A DNA stretch of 64,000 nt from positions 1 to 64,000 of the forward strand of contig JBDTTU010000001.1 in the NCBI GenBank assembly GCA_039930465.1, in the 5' to 3' direction. The notes beneath the pieces are model-generated. The model was not told the origin of the DNA and did not search any database. It saw nothing but the letters and a program-made list of their open reading frames with translations. The position numbers and the translations under genes are program-made. This DNA is from LMDS01 sp039930465. Lineage in GTDB: Bacteria > Pseudomonadota > Gammaproteobacteria > Burkholderiales > Burkholderiaceae_C. Below, piece by piece: positions 36,069-46,900 of the stretch (its first letter is position 1; each line of letters starts with the position of its first letter).

Positions 36069-37059
36069 TCACGCCGTTCTCATTGAACCCATACGCCGCA
36101 GGTTCAACGCCAGACACACGAGTTGGAACTCGGCTCGCACCCGATGCAGGCCTCGCAGGCTGAATTGACGAAGCCCGAGCACGCTCTTGATCCAACCATT
36201 GGGCGGCTCGGCGATCGACTTGCGCTTGCGGTACGCTGCCCGGGCTTCGTCGGTTCGCAGCTTCGTGGCCATGGCTGCGGTGTGCGCATTTTTCGTTGCA
36301 TCGACTTCGGCGCAGCGCTTGCCTACTCGTCCCATGGCTACGATCAAGTCGATGGTTGAGCCCGCAAGGGCTTGGAAGTTGTCCTCGCTGCGGTAGCCCG
36401 CATCGGCCAGCGCCTGCTCGGGCGTGCGCCCGGTGTTGGCCTTCACGGCATCGAGCGTCGGCACGAGTTGGCCCACATCGGCCGCGTTGTTGCCGAGCTC
36501 GGCGGCCACGACGATGGGGGCCCGCTCATCCACCCTTGTCTGGGCGTTGTAGCTGGCGTCGAAGCTACCACCGGCGCGCTTCATGATGCGGCTGTCGGGG
36601 TCGGTGAAGTTGGCCTTGGCCTTGGCCTTGATCTTGGTACCGTCGATGGCAACCGTGCCGAGCTTGACCAGCCCCATCTCCTGGGCCAGCTTGACGACCT
36701 GCACGAACAGGTCGCTCAACTCCAGGAGGTGCAGCGCGCGGAAGTCGCGGATCGTGTGGTGCTTGGGGAAGTTGCCTGCACCGAGCATCCGAAACGCCAA
36801 GTCTTCGTGCAGCCTGCGCTTCATCTTGCGCGAGCCGAACGTGCCGGTGGCGTAGCCGTAGATTAGTACTTGACCATCATCGCGGGCTGGAACGGCTGGT
36901 TGCGCGAGCCACCTGCGGCGTGGCGGGCGCAAACGCCTTCAGGTCCAACGCATCGACCGTGTCGCCGATGAAGTACGCCAAGTGCCCCTTGGGCAGCCAG
37001 TCTCGCAGCGACGCCGGCAGCAGCATCTCTTGTTCGGGTTCGAAAGGGTGGTGGCTCAT
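36069..37059 (-). pseudogene. IS1182-like transposase, frameshifted
   Basis: The N-terminal part starts MSHHPFEPEQEMLLPASLRD and runs WLPKGHLAYFIGDTVDALDL. The frame then shifts to one reading RNQPFQPAMMVK, and shifts again one base later to VLIYGYATGTFGSRKMKRRL; the second shift fits loss of one G in AAGGTACTA. The rest is readable to the end: AIDGTKIKAKAKANFTDP, ADAGYRSEDNFQAL and EPPNGWIKSVLGLRQFSLRG, covering the DDE catalytic positions. Between DGTKIKAKA and NFTDPDSRIM the family usually has about 100 more residues; here that part is missing at a run of TTGGCC repeats (36611-36628), suggesting an internal deletion. It cannot make an active transposase. Confidence 0.85.
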
Positions 37060-37105
37060 GCTCGTTCAACGTTCATCGCGTCTCGATGATGGTCAGGGAC
37101 TTCGC

Positions 37106-37126
37106 TTCTGCCGCCCAGGCTCCTAG
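37106..37126 (-). repeat. Right terminal inverted repeat of the IS
   Basis: The reverse complement matches the left end at 20 of 21 positions. The transposase start is 47 bp inside this end. Confidence 0.85.
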
Positions 37127-37441
37127 TTCACCAAGAGCCTGCCGCCTACGTGTTTTGCACTCGAATCGATCAGGGGAGTGCACGGTCTCGATGCGCTGTC
37201 GCAGCGCGGTTCCCAAACAGCGATTTAGTGGGTGCGGCGTATGTAGACGTGCGTATGTGCGCCGCGCCCATCGGTCGCTATCTTCTCGTCCATCGAATGC
37301 ATCCATCGGCACACCGGGTATGAGTCGCATCGCATCTCGCAATGCAGCCCCAAACCTTCCCATACAGATGCGTGGCGCCTCCAATTCAACTTTCGATCGG
37401 GATTCTTGTGCGGTATGCCTACCGGGTCCACGACGCATTGC
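37127..37441. other. Upstream region of the type I secretion operon
   Basis: About 315 bp with no supported gene. It should carry the promoter of the secretion operon; no clear -10/-35 pair was identified. A sequence at 37239-37256 resembles the palindromic motif of the signalling island at only 12 of 18 positions and is not called as a copy. Confidence 0.4.
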
Positions 37442-39250
37442 ATGACAACTTCGACCCACCCGACCACTGCGAACAAGAACGTGCCCAACGGGATGCCCGA
37501 GCTCACCTTCGTGCTCGGTGCGCTGAGCGGCAGCGTTTACCGTGCATTCGGATTCGGCCTGTGCGCGAGTCTGCTGGCACTCGCCCCGACCTGGTACATG
37601 CTCGAGGTGTATGACCGCGTCGTCAACAGCCGCAGCGGCTTCACGCTCGCGATGTTGACGGTTGCGATGCTGCTGGCCTGCGCATTGATTCAGGCTCAGG
37701 AATGGACGCGCACGGCCTTGCTGCGCAGTGCCGGCCAAACCTTCGACAAGCGCTTGGGCGAACGGGTATTCCACGCCGGCCTGGCCGCCAGTCGGGCCCG
37801 CGGCGGAGCGGCTGGAGGCGCTGCGCAATCGCTCAACGATCTTCGCACCGTGCGCGATTTCTTCGAGTCGCCGGTGCTGGTGTCGGCCCTCGAAGCGCCG
37901 ATGGTGTTCGTGTTCCTCGCGCTGCTGCTGGCGATCTCGCCCTGGCTGGCGGCGGTCGCCCTTGCTGCGGCAGTGTTGCAGGCTGTGATCGGCTGGCTCA
38001 ACGATCGCGCGACCGGCGACTCCCTGCGTCAGGCGAACCGCATCAGCGGTGGCGCACACCTTCGCATCGAGCAGATGCTCGGCAACGCGCAGGTCGTGCA
38101 GTCGATGGGCATGCTCGGCGCCGTTCACCAGCGTTGGTCCGAAGGCCATCGCGAGGGCGTGGCGATGCAGCATGCCGCGTCGCTGGCGGCGGGCAAGTGG
38201 CAGGCGGTTGCCAAATTGCTGCAGAACACGGTGAGCTCGGCGTTGCTCGGCCTGAGTTGCTGGCTGCTGCTGCGCAACGAACTCAATGGCGGCGGCGCGA
38301 TGCTGGTCGTGGCGGGCATCTTCGGCGGGCGCGCGCTGGCGCCGTTCATCCAGATCGTGACGCGGTGGCAAACCGTCGTCAACGCACGCGAAGCCTGGGT
38401 TCGCCTGGCCCGGTTGCTTCAGGTGCATGGCGCGCCGACGGCTTGCATGCCGCTGCCCGCGCCGGTCGGTGCGCTGTCGGTCGAACACGTCAGCGCCACC
38501 GCGCCGGGCAGCACGCTGCCGCTGCTGATCGACCTTAATTTCGCGTTGCAGCCGGGCGAGGTGCTCGCGGTCATCGGCCCGTCGTCGGCGGGCAAGACAT
38601 CGCTGGCACGCGTGCTGCTCGGCCTGTGGCCGGCCCATGCGGGCAAGGTGCGGCTCGCGGGTGTCGACATGGCGGGTTGGCAGAAGGCAGAGCTGGGACC
38701 GCACCTGGGCTATCTGCCGCAAGGCGTGGAATTGCTCGACGGCACGCTGGCCGAGAACATCTCGCGCTTCGGCCCGCCTGACGAGCTGAAGCTTGCCGAG
38801 GTGATCGAAGAGACCGGCCTTGAATCGCTGGTGCAGTCGCTGCCGCAAGGCGTCGACACCCGCATCGGCCCGTCGGGCGCGGCGCTGTCGGGTGGGCAGC
38901 GCCAGCGCGTCGGTCTGGCGCGCGCGTTGTACGGTTCGCCCGCGCTGGTGGTGCTCGACGAACCCAACGCACACCTCGACGAAATCGGCGATGCCGCGCT
39001 GGCACGCGTCATTGAAGCGCGCAAGCGCCTGGGCACGACCTTCGTGCTGATGACGCATCGCACCAGCGTGCTCGCCGTGACCGACAAGGTGCTGCTGATG
39101 CAGGCCGGACGACAACATGCTTTTGGCCCGCGCGACGAGGTGCTCGCGGCCTTGCGCCAACCCGGTCCGGTACCGGCTTCACCAATCCCATCGGCGAACG
39201 CGGCACCAGTGACTTTCGGCGCCGTTGCACCCGTGGCCACGGCACGTTGA
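37442..39250 (+). CDS. Type I secretion ABC transporter, PrtD type (first of two)
   Basis: A 602-residue ABC exporter. An N-terminal membrane domain (ALAPTWYMLEVYDRVVNSRS is the family signature) is followed by an ATPase with Walker A GPSSAGKTS (about residue 379), signature LSGGQRQRVGLARALYG, Walker B ALVVLDEPNAHLDE and switch histidine in LMTHRTS. It belongs to the PrtD/AprD/LipB group, which lacks a peptidase domain and exports RTX-type proteins. ATG 37442 was chosen because it precedes the conserved part by a normal distance; ATG 37415 or TTG 37406 in the same frame are alternatives, and none has a strong ribosome-binding site. A second, similar ABC gene begins one base after its stop codon. 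Confidence 0.93.
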   Translation: MTTSTHPTTANKNVPNGMPELTFVLGALSGSVYRAFGFGLCASLLALAPTWYMLEVYDRVVNSRSGFTLAMLTVAMLLACALIQAQEWTRTALLRSAGQTFDKRLGERVFHAGLAASRARGGAAGGAAQSLNDLRTVRDFFESPVLVSALEAPMVFVFLALLLAISPWLAAVALAAAVLQAVIGWLNDRATGDSLRQANRISGGAHLRIEQMLGNAQVVQSMGMLGAVHQRWSEGHREGVAMQHAASLAAGKWQAVAKLLQNTVSSALLGLSCWLLLRNELNGGGAMLVVAGIFGGRALAPFIQIVTRWQTVVNAREAWVRLARLLQVHGAPTACMPLPAPVGALSVEHVSATAPGSTLPLLIDLNFALQPGEVLAVIGPSSAGKTSLARVLLGLWPAHAGKVRLAGVDMAGWQKAELGPHLGYLPQGVELLDGTLAENISRFGPPDELKLAEVIEETGLESLVQSLPQGVDTRIGPSGAALSGGQRQRVGLARALYGSPALVVLDEPNAHLDEIGDAALARVIEARKRLGTTFVLMTHRTSVLAVTDKVLLMQAGRQHAFGPRDEVLAALRQPGPVPASPIPSANAAPVTFGAVAPVATAR

Positions 39251-39251
39251 C

Positions 39252-41087
39252 ATGAGCACTGCTGCGAGCTTCGCCCCGTTGATCGAACCGATCGCGTTTG
39301 TCGACGCGACTTCCGCACCGGTGCCCGCACCGGCAACGCCGCGCTTTGCGAGCGAACTGATGCGCGTCATGCTGCGGCAGCGGCACCTGTGGATCGCCGT
39401 TGCGCTGGTCAGCGGCGTGGTCAACCTGCTGATGCTCGTGCCGACGCTCTACATGTTGCAGGTCTACGACCGCGTGATGATCAGCCAGAGTGAACTCACG
39501 CTGCTGGCAGTCTCGTTGCTCACGCTGGGGCTGTTCATCGTGGCGGCCGGTGCCGAGGCACTCCGGTCACGCCTGCTTCTGAGTGTCAGTTCCGCGATCG
39601 AGGCTGCACTGACACCGCGCGTGTTCGCAGCCAGCTTTGCGGCGAGCCTGAACGCGCTCTCAACGACCGGCGCGCGCGCACTCAACGACCTGACACTGCT
39701 GCGCCAGTTCGTCACCGGGCCGGGTGCATTCGCCTTCTTCGATGCGCCGTGGGCGCCGCTGTATGTCGCGGTGCTGTATTTGCTGCATCCCGCGCTCGGC
39801 CTGATGGGTGTGGTGTTTTGTTGCATTCAAGGCCTGCTGGCCTGGTGGAGCCAACGGCGCAGCGCCGCGCTGCAGAGCGCCGCGGCCGAGGCGAACGACG
39901 CCGAAGGCGCGCTCGTGCGCGGCGCTTCCGCACATGCCGAGGCGGCCGAGTCGATGGGCATGGGCGCGGCGTTGCACGGCCGATGGGAACTCCGGCGCGA
40001 GGCGCGCCGTCAGGCTTCGGAAGCACAGCACGCCAGCGAACAGCGCATGGTCGCGATCAGCAAGTTCACGCGCCAGGCGCAGCAGTCGCTCGGCCTCGGC
40101 CTCGGCGCGCTGCTGGTGATCAACGGCGAGCTCAGTGCCGGAGCGATGATCGCCGCCAACGTGCTGATGACGCGCGCGCTGGCGCCGATCGACACCTTGG
40201 TCGGCAGCTGGCGCCAGGGCCTGAACGCACGCGACGCCTGGAAGCGCTTGAGCACATTGCTCGCCGACTTCGCACCGCATGTGCCGACGGCGCAGCCCGA
40301 CATGGCCGCGCCGGTGCTCGAATTGCAGCGGGTCAGTGCCCATGTGCCAGGTCGCGACACACCGGTGATCGAACCACTCGACCTGCAGATCGAGCCCGGT
40401 ACCGTGACGGTGGTTCTGGGCCACTCCGGCAGCGGCAAGTCGGCCTTGCTTCGCCTGATGCTCGGCATCTGGCCCGGCGCGCAAGGCCGGGTCTTGATCG
40501 GCGGCGTTCCGCTGCTCGACTGCGATCGGCAAGCGCTCGGCCGCCAGTTGGGCTACCTGCCTCAGGACATCGAACTCTTCGATGGCACCGTCGGCGAGAA
40601 CATCGCGCGGTGTGCCAAGCCCGATTCAGCGGTGGTGCTCGCTGCGGCCAATGCGTGCGACCTGCACGACCTGATCCTGCGTTTGCCGCGCGGGTACGAC
40701 ACGGCGGTCGGCGAGGCCGGTCACCTGCTTTCCGGCGGCCAGCGCCAGCGCATCGCTTTGGCGCGTGCGGTCTACGGCGAGCCGCGCGTCCTGGCACTCG
40801 ACGAGCCGAACGCCAACCTCGACGAGGCCGGCGAGGCGGCGCTGACACGCCTCGTGCATGCGCAGCGCGAGCGTGGCTGCACCGTCGTCGTGGCCAGCCA
40901 CCGCCCCGCCATCCTCGCGGCGGCCGACCGCGTCATCGTGCTCGAGGCCGGCCGCATTCGTCTCGACGGCCCGCGTGATGCGGTGCTGGCCGCACTGAAC
41001 CCGCGGCTCTCGCCGGCGGTTGCCATCGGCACCGCGAAGCCGACTCCGCTCGTGGCACCTGCCGCAACCACTCCCGCACCCCAATGA
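39252..41087 (+). CDS. Type I secretion ABC transporter, PrtD type (second of two)
   Basis: A 611-residue ABC exporter paralogous to the preceding one. It has LLMLVPTLYMLQVYDRVMIS in the membrane domain, Walker A GHSGSGKSALL (near residue 390), signature LSGGQRQRIALARAVYG, Walker B RVLALDEPNANLDE and switch histidine in VASHRPA. Both copies keep all ATPase motifs, so a heterodimeric exporter is plausible. The upstream frame extends nine codons into the previous gene; ATG 39252 lies one base past its stop. It overlaps the adaptor gene by four bases. Confidence 0.93.
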   Translation: MSTAASFAPLIEPIAFVDATSAPVPAPATPRFASELMRVMLRQRHLWIAVALVSGVVNLLMLVPTLYMLQVYDRVMISQSELTLLAVSLLTLGLFIVAAGAEALRSRLLLSVSSAIEAALTPRVFAASFAASLNALSTTGARALNDLTLLRQFVTGPGAFAFFDAPWAPLYVAVLYLLHPALGLMGVVFCCIQGLLAWWSQRRSAALQSAAAEANDAEGALVRGASAHAEAAESMGMGAALHGRWELRREARRQASEAQHASEQRMVAISKFTRQAQQSLGLGLGALLVINGELSAGAMIAANVLMTRALAPIDTLVGSWRQGLNARDAWKRLSTLLADFAPHVPTAQPDMAAPVLELQRVSAHVPGRDTPVIEPLDLQIEPGTVTVVLGHSGSGKSALLRLMLGIWPGAQGRVLIGGVPLLDCDRQALGRQLGYLPQDIELFDGTVGENIARCAKPDSAVVLAAANACDLHDLILRLPRGYDTAVGEAGHLLSGGQRQRIALARAVYGEPRVLALDEPNANLDEAGEAALTRLVHAQRERGCTVVVASHRPAILAAADRVIVLEAGRIRLDGPRDAVLAALNPRLSPAVAIGTAKPTPLVAPAATTPAPQ

Positions 41088-42439
41088 CAGCAACCCTTTC
41101 AGCGTCCGCCTTTTCTTCTCCTGCGGATATGCCGGTGCGCGCCGATGCAAACGACACCCGTGCCGTGTCTCGCATCACCCACGTCGGATTGTTCATGAGC
41201 TTGCTCGGCCTGGTCGCATTGCTGGCCTGGACGGCGTTCGCGCCGCTCGACGAAGGCGTGCCGGCGCATGGCAACGTCGTCGTCGACACCAAGCGCAAGG
41301 CCGTTCAGCATGCGGTCGGCGGGATCGTTCGCAGCGTGCTGGCGGGCGAGGGCAGTGTGGTGGTCGAAGGACAGCCGCTGCTTCGACTCGACGACTCCGC
41401 AGCGCGGGCGAACTACGAAACCGTGCGCCAGCACTACCTGGGCATGCGGGCGATGGAAGCGCGCCTTCGCGCCGAACGTGACAACCAGGCCGAGATGGTC
41501 CCGCACGCCGATCTTCGGCCCGCCATGAGCGACCCGCTGATCCAGCTTCAGTGGTCGACGCAGCAGCAACTGCTTCAGTCGCGCCGTGCCGCGCTGGCCG
41601 CAGAACTGGCAGGCTTCGACGAGAACCGGGCGGCGCAGCAGGCGGCGCTCGAAGCCAGCCGGGCCCAGCTCGAAAGCCGCCAGAGCCAGTTGGCCTTGCT
41701 GCGCGAGGAGTTCGGCCAGACCCGCAGTCTCGTGCAGGAAGGCTATGCGCCGCGCAACCGCCAGCTCGAGCTTGAGCGGTTCATGGCCGACACCCGTTCC
41801 GCGCTGGCCGAACTTCAGGGCGGCGTGGTCCGCAGCCAGCGCGCGATGGCCGAACTGACGCAGCGCGCACTGCAGCGCAAGGGCGAGTACCGCAAGGAAG
41901 TCAGCACGCAGCTCGCCGACCTGCTGCGCGAGGTCGGCGCGGACGCGGACAAGCTGAAAGCGGCGCGCGAAGAACTCGACCGCACCGAGATTCGCGCCCC
42001 GGCTTCGGGGCAGGTCGTGGGCATGACGGTGCAGAGCGTGGGCGCGGTGATCCAGCCGGCGCAGAAGCTCGCCGACATCGTGCCAGCCGGCGAGCCTCTG
42101 CTGCTCGAGGCGCGTGTGCCGACCAACCTGATCGACCGGGTGCATCAGGGCCTCCCGGTCGACGTGCGCTTCAGCGGTTTTGCCCACAGCCCGCAACTCG
42201 TCGTGGCTGGCGAAGTGAAGTCTGTTTCTGCCGACGCCTTGCTCGACCCTGCGACGCAGCAAAGCTACTACCTCGCGCGCGTGGGCGTCACCGAAGCAGG
42301 GCTGGCCACGCTCGGCAAGCGCCAGTTGCAGCCCGGGATGCCGGTTGAGGTCATGTTTCGCACCGGCGAGCGTTCGTTGCTGACCTACCTGCTGAACCCG
42401 CTGACCAAGCGGCTCGCGGCTTCGATGAAGGAAGAGTGA
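41084..42439 (+). CDS. HlyD-family type I secretion adaptor (PrtE type)
   Basis: A 451-residue membrane fusion protein. It has a short cytosolic N-terminus, one transmembrane helix (about residues 32-52, LFMSLLGLVALLAWTAFAPL), a lipoyl half (GNVVVDTKRKAVQHAVGGIV), a long coiled-coil region rich in Glu, Arg and Gln, and the returning lipoyl/barrel half (RTEIRAPASGQVVGMTVQSV, then GAVIQPAQKLADIVP). It would bridge the ABC exporter in the inner membrane and the TolC channel. ATGA overlap with the upstream ABC gene and a 4-bp gap to the channel gene show a single operon. Confidence 0.94.
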   Translation: MTATLSASAFSSPADMPVRADANDTRAVSRITHVGLFMSLLGLVALLAWTAFAPLDEGVPAHGNVVVDTKRKAVQHAVGGIVRSVLAGEGSVVVEGQPLLRLDDSAARANYETVRQHYLGMRAMEARLRAERDNQAEMVPHADLRPAMSDPLIQLQWSTQQQLLQSRRAALAAELAGFDENRAAQQAALEASRAQLESRQSQLALLREEFGQTRSLVQEGYAPRNRQLELERFMADTRSALAELQGGVVRSQRAMAELTQRALQRKGEYRKEVSTQLADLLREVGADADKLKAAREELDRTEIRAPASGQVVGMTVQSVGAVIQPAQKLADIVPAGEPLLLEARVPTNLIDRVHQGLPVDVRFSGFAHSPQLVVAGEVKSVSADALLDPATQQSYYLARVGVTEAGLATLGKRQLQPGMPVEVMFRTGERSLLTYLLNPLTKRLAASMKEE

Positions 42440-42443
42440 GGCC

Positions 42444-43889
42444 ATGACCTCCTGGCTTGCACGAACCAAGGCGTTGCCGGCGAGGGCGGAAGCGTTCGCG
42501 TGGGCGCGTGCGACTTCTCTCGCGTGGGTTCTCGCGTTGGTTCTTGCGCTGACATTTGCACCTGAGGCGCAAGCGCAGACATCCCCGTCGATGGCGGCGC
42601 TCTCGCTCGAGTCGGCCTGGCGTGCCGCGCTGGCCAACGACCCGACGCTGCGTGCCGCACGCGCCGCAGCGCTGTCCGGACAGGAGCAGGTGCCCCAGGC
42701 GCGATCGCAATTGCTGCCGCAGGTTTCGCTGAGTCTGGGCGCCGCCGAAAACAAGCTCGACACCACCACGCCGGACCCTTCCGGCGCGCCCTTCGAACGC
42801 AAGCAGCGCTACAGCAGCAACACCGCATCGATCAGCGTTCGACAGCCCCTGTTCCAGTTTGCACAACGCGCCACGTTGCGCCTAGCCGAAGCGCAGGTCG
42901 CCGAAACCGATGCGGTCCTGGTTCAGGCGCGCCAGGAGCTCGCGAGCCGGCTGGCGCAAGCCTATTTCGAGTTGCTGCTCGCAGACGATCAGATCGCGCT
43001 GGTGCGAGCGCAGACCTCGGCCCACACGACTCAGTTCGACGCTGCGAAGAAGTCGCTCGCCGCTGGCTCCGGGGTGCGCACCGACATCGATGAAGCCCAG
43101 GCGCGGCTCGATCTCGACGCCGCGCAGGCGCTCGAGGGCCAGCAGCAGCGCACGCTGTCGCGGCGTCGCTTGCAGCAACTGGTGGGTCAGGCCTTCGCAG
43201 AGATCCGGCCCCTCGACGTGCAGTTGCTGCATCGAAACCCGCCGCAGCCGGGTGAGTTCGGCGGCTGGCTCGCACTCGCAGAACAGCAGAGCCCCGAGCT
43301 CTGGGCCGTGCGTGCGCGCAGCGATGCCGCGCGCGCCGCCGTCGACCGTGCGCGCGCCCGGCACATGCCGACGCTCGATGTGGTGGGCCAGGCCGGACGC
43401 GGCACGAGCGACGACGTCAACCGAATCTACGGGCGCACCAACAGTTTCAGCCTCGGACTGCAGTTGACGCTGCCGTTGTATTCAGGCGGTGCAATCGACT
43501 CCGGCGTGCGTCAGGCGCTGGCCGAACAGACGCGTGCCGACGAAGCGCTCGCTGCCTTGCGCCTCGATCTCGAACTGCGCCTGTACCGCGAGCACCGTGG
43601 CGTGACAGAAGGGCTGCTGCGCATCAAGGCGCTCGAACAGGCCGTCGGCTCATCGGAGCAGGCGGTCCAGTCGAGCCGGCGTTCCTACCTCGCCGGCATT
43701 CGAACCACGCTCGACGTGCTCAACGCCGAGCAGCAGCTGGCCACGACACAACGAGACCTCTCGCAAGCGCGCTACGCCGTGCTGCTTTCGTTCGTGCGTC
43801 TTCAATCCCTCGCAGGTGTCTTCGACGACACCCGTCTGGCCCAACTCGATGGCTGGCTCTCGGTGAGCCTTCCGACAGCTTCACCCTGA
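42444..43889 (+). CDS. TolC-family outer membrane channel of the type I system
   Basis: A 481-residue outer membrane efflux protein. A signal peptide (residues 1-44, ending PEAQA) is followed by two repeated OEP halves: LESAWRAALANDPTLRAARA with VRQPLFQFAQRATL, and AVRARSDAARAAVDRARARH with LPLYSGGAIDSGVRQALAEQ. It contains YLAGIRTTLDVLNAEQQL, typical of TolC-like channels of type I systems. It completes the ABC-adaptor-channel set and is 68 bp upstream of the giant substrate gene. Confidence 0.94.
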   Translation: MTSWLARTKALPARAEAFAWARATSLAWVLALVLALTFAPEAQAQTSPSMAALSLESAWRAALANDPTLRAARAAALSGQEQVPQARSQLLPQVSLSLGAAENKLDTTTPDPSGAPFERKQRYSSNTASISVRQPLFQFAQRATLRLAEAQVAETDAVLVQARQELASRLAQAYFELLLADDQIALVRAQTSAHTTQFDAAKKSLAAGSGVRTDIDEAQARLDLDAAQALEGQQQRTLSRRRLQQLVGQAFAEIRPLDVQLLHRNPPQPGEFGGWLALAEQQSPELWAVRARSDAARAAVDRARARHMPTLDVVGQAGRGTSDDVNRIYGRTNSFSLGLQLTLPLYSGGAIDSGVRQALAEQTRADEALAALRLDLELRLYREHRGVTEGLLRIKALEQAVGSSEQAVQSSRRSYLAGIRTTLDVLNAEQQLATTQRDLSQARYAVLLSFVRLQSLAGVFDDTRLAQLDGWLSVSLPTASP

Positions 43890-43957
43890 TCACGTTCAGC
43901 CCGAAACCCCAGCGCCCCGATTTTTCGCGGACCGATTCACTCCTCAGAAACAACATC

Positions 43958-46900
43958 ATGAACTACAACAACGCCCCCGAGACTCCCTTCGTCGATGCGC
44001 CGGTTGCCGGCACCGCTGCCGACATGCCGCCCGCTCCGGCGCCGCAGCCGGCGGTGCAGTTCCTGTTCATCGACTGGCGGGTGGCGGATGCCGACACGTT
44101 TCTGGCCAATGTCGATCCGGCGATCTTCGTCGTGCGCCTCGACGCGATCGAGGACGGCCTGACCCAGATTGCGCGCGCGCTGGCTGGCCGCACCGATGTG
44201 AGTGCGATCCACATCGTCTCGCACGGCGACCCGGGTTCCATCCTGCTTGGCAACGGCACGCTCGACTTCGAATCGCTCGACCCGAGCAGCATCCAGCTCG
44301 CCACCATCCGCGGCGCACTCACCCCCGACGCCGACGTGCTGCTGTACGGCTGCGACGTGGCGGCCGATGCCAAGGGCATGGCCTTTCTGACGGCGCTCGC
44401 AGACGCCACGGGCGCCGATGTGGCTGCCTCCGCCAACGTCACCGGCTCGGCACTCGTCGGTGGCGACTGGGCCCTGGAAGCCCACGTCGGCGCGGTGCAG
44501 ACCCTCGCCATCGACGCGCTCGACTACTCGGGCAGTCTCGGCAGCGACTCTTCGCTGCCCAGCGGGTTGCAGGGCAACGGCCCGACGTGGAGCTGGGGCG
44601 GGCAGACCTTCCAGACCCGCTACAACGGCGAGATCACGACCTCCGACCCGTTGAACCCGCTGCGCTCGGGCAGCCGCTGGGACCGCTATGCGTTGGACGG
44701 CGTCCCCGCCGGCTCGACGGTTCGGGTCTACATGGGCAACTCGTCGACCGTCGACGACTACATTCAGATCGAGCGCAACGGCAGCGTGATCGTGCAGAAC
44801 GATGATGGCGGCGACGGCGAGCGCAGCTACGACGCCTACGTCAGCTGGACCTACCAGCCGGGCGACGTGATCCGCGCTACCACCTACTCCTCCGGCAACA
44901 CGGGCACCTACTCGCTGTGGATCTCCAGCAGTGCCGGCACCGCCACGGTTGGTGACATCGGCAACGCGCCCGCCCCGGCGCCCCCCCCGGCAACCGCGCC
45001 CACGTTCACCGACGGCTTCGGCCTGCTCCACACCTACAACGACAGCGGCGCGCTCGACACCTTCACCACCACCACAGGCACGCTCACGGCCGCCGACAGC
45101 ACGCCCAACGGCGGCATGACGTTCTCGGTGAACGGCAGCAACGTCGGTGGCTACGGCACCCTCTCCGTCGCGAGCAACGGCAGCTTCTCGTACGTCGCCA
45201 ACGCGAGCGCCATCAACGGCCTGGCGGCGGGCGCCAATGCCACCGACACCTTCACCGTGCGCGTCACCGACGGCGGCGGCCTGTTCAGCAGCAAGACGCT
45301 GACAGTCAACGTCACCGGCGCCAACGAAGCGCCCACGCTGGCCACCGACGCCTCGATGCCCCGCATCCTGGAAGACGCCAGCGCCACCAACGCCGGGGCC
45401 ACGGTGGCCTCGGTGTTCGGCCCGCGATTCGCCGATGCCGACACCGGCGCGAGCCTGGGCGGCATCGTCATCGTCGGCAACGACGCCAACGCCGGCACCG
45501 AAGGCCGCTGGCAGTACAGCACCGACGGCGGCAGCAGCTGGTTCGACGTCGGCAGCGTCAGCGCCGCCGCCGGCCTGACGTTGTCGGCCAGTGCCAGGCT
45601 GCACTTCGTGCCGGTGGCCAACTACAACGGCGCGCCCGGCACGCTGACGGTGAACGGCACCGACAACAGTTTCGTCGGCACCTACACGAGCGGCGCGACT
45701 CGCGTGAGCTTTGACACCACCAGCGATGCGCTGACCTCCGGCGTGTCGGTGGCCACCCACGTGCTGGACATCAGCGTCATGGCGGTCAACGACGCGCCCG
45801 TCTTCACCAGCAACCCCGGCGCTGCCACGATCACCGAAACAGGCGCCTACGACAGCAGCCTCGCGGCGGGAAGCGGTTCTCTCAGCGGCACGCTGACGGC
45901 CAGCGACGTCGAGAACGATTCGATCGCCTACAGCATCCGCGGCGGCAGCCTGCTCGTCACGACCTGGACCAAGGTCGGCCTGTACGGCACGCTCACGCTC
46001 GACGCGTCGACTCACGCGTGGAGCTATGCGCCGAGCAATCTGGTCGCCCTCAACGGCCTGGGGGCAGGGCAGACGGCGCACGACCTGTTCGACTTCAAGG
46101 TGGCTGACGCTTCGGGCGCTTACACCACGCAGCAGATCGACATCACGCTCAACGGCACCAACGACGTGCCGGTGTTGGCCGCTGCCATCAGCGACCAGAG
46201 CTTCAGCGGCAGCGGCAGCTGGAGCTACCAGATCCCCGCCACCGCCTTCACCGACGCCGAAGGCACCGGCCTGACCTACACCGCGACGCTGTCCGACGAA
46301 AGCCCGCTGCCCGACTGGCTGAGTTTCGACGAAGGCTCGCGCACCTTCAGCGGCAACCCGCCGGCGAACTGGGGTGACCAAGGGCTGACCATCACGGTCA
46401 CCGCGACCGACGATCACGACGTCTCGGTCACCGACACCTTCGATCTCACGCTCTCGGGCACCGCCAACCAGGCCCCTGTCGTCAGCGCGCCGCTGGCCCT
46501 GCAGGTCGTGGCGGGAGTCACCGAAGTCACCACGGTCACCTTCGACAGCGCACTGGGCGGCACCACGGTGATCTTCGACGGCCAGACCGTGACGGTCGGC
46601 AGCGCAGTCTTGGCGAGCGACGTGGCCAACGCGGTGGTCGATGCCTTCGCGGTCGACGCATTGAATTCCTCTCCTGTGGCGAGCTACGGCGCCGCGATCA
46701 AGGGCGGCAGCGGCAACGAGAACGTCGTCGTGTTGACGGCCGATGCCAGCGGCGAGCGCAGCGACTTCACCGACAACGCAATGGTCGATCTGGACGGCGG
46801 CACCTACACCGTCCACGTCACCACCCAGGGTGCGACCGCAACGCACGAAAGCGTCGTCGTGACCTTCGATTCGGCGCCTCCCGCCGGGGCGACGCGATTG

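Larger units (their letters stand above)
35895..37126. mobile_element. Decayed IS1182-like insertion sequence
   Basis: A 1232-bp element bounded by matching inverted ends: the left end begins CTAGGAGCGTGGGCGGCAGA and the right end, read inward, begins CTAGGAGCCTGGGCGGCAGA. The outermost CTAG is itself palindromic and may be the duplicated target site rather than part of the repeat. It encodes one transposase on the minus strand that carries two frameshifts and appears to lack an internal segment. It sits between the signalling island and the secretion locus. Confidence 0.85.

Noticed and set aside
37239..37256. Weak match to the island palindrome upstream of the secretion operon
   Set aside because: Only 12 of 18 positions agree and the core AAGCGC is lost; expected by chance in similar DNA.
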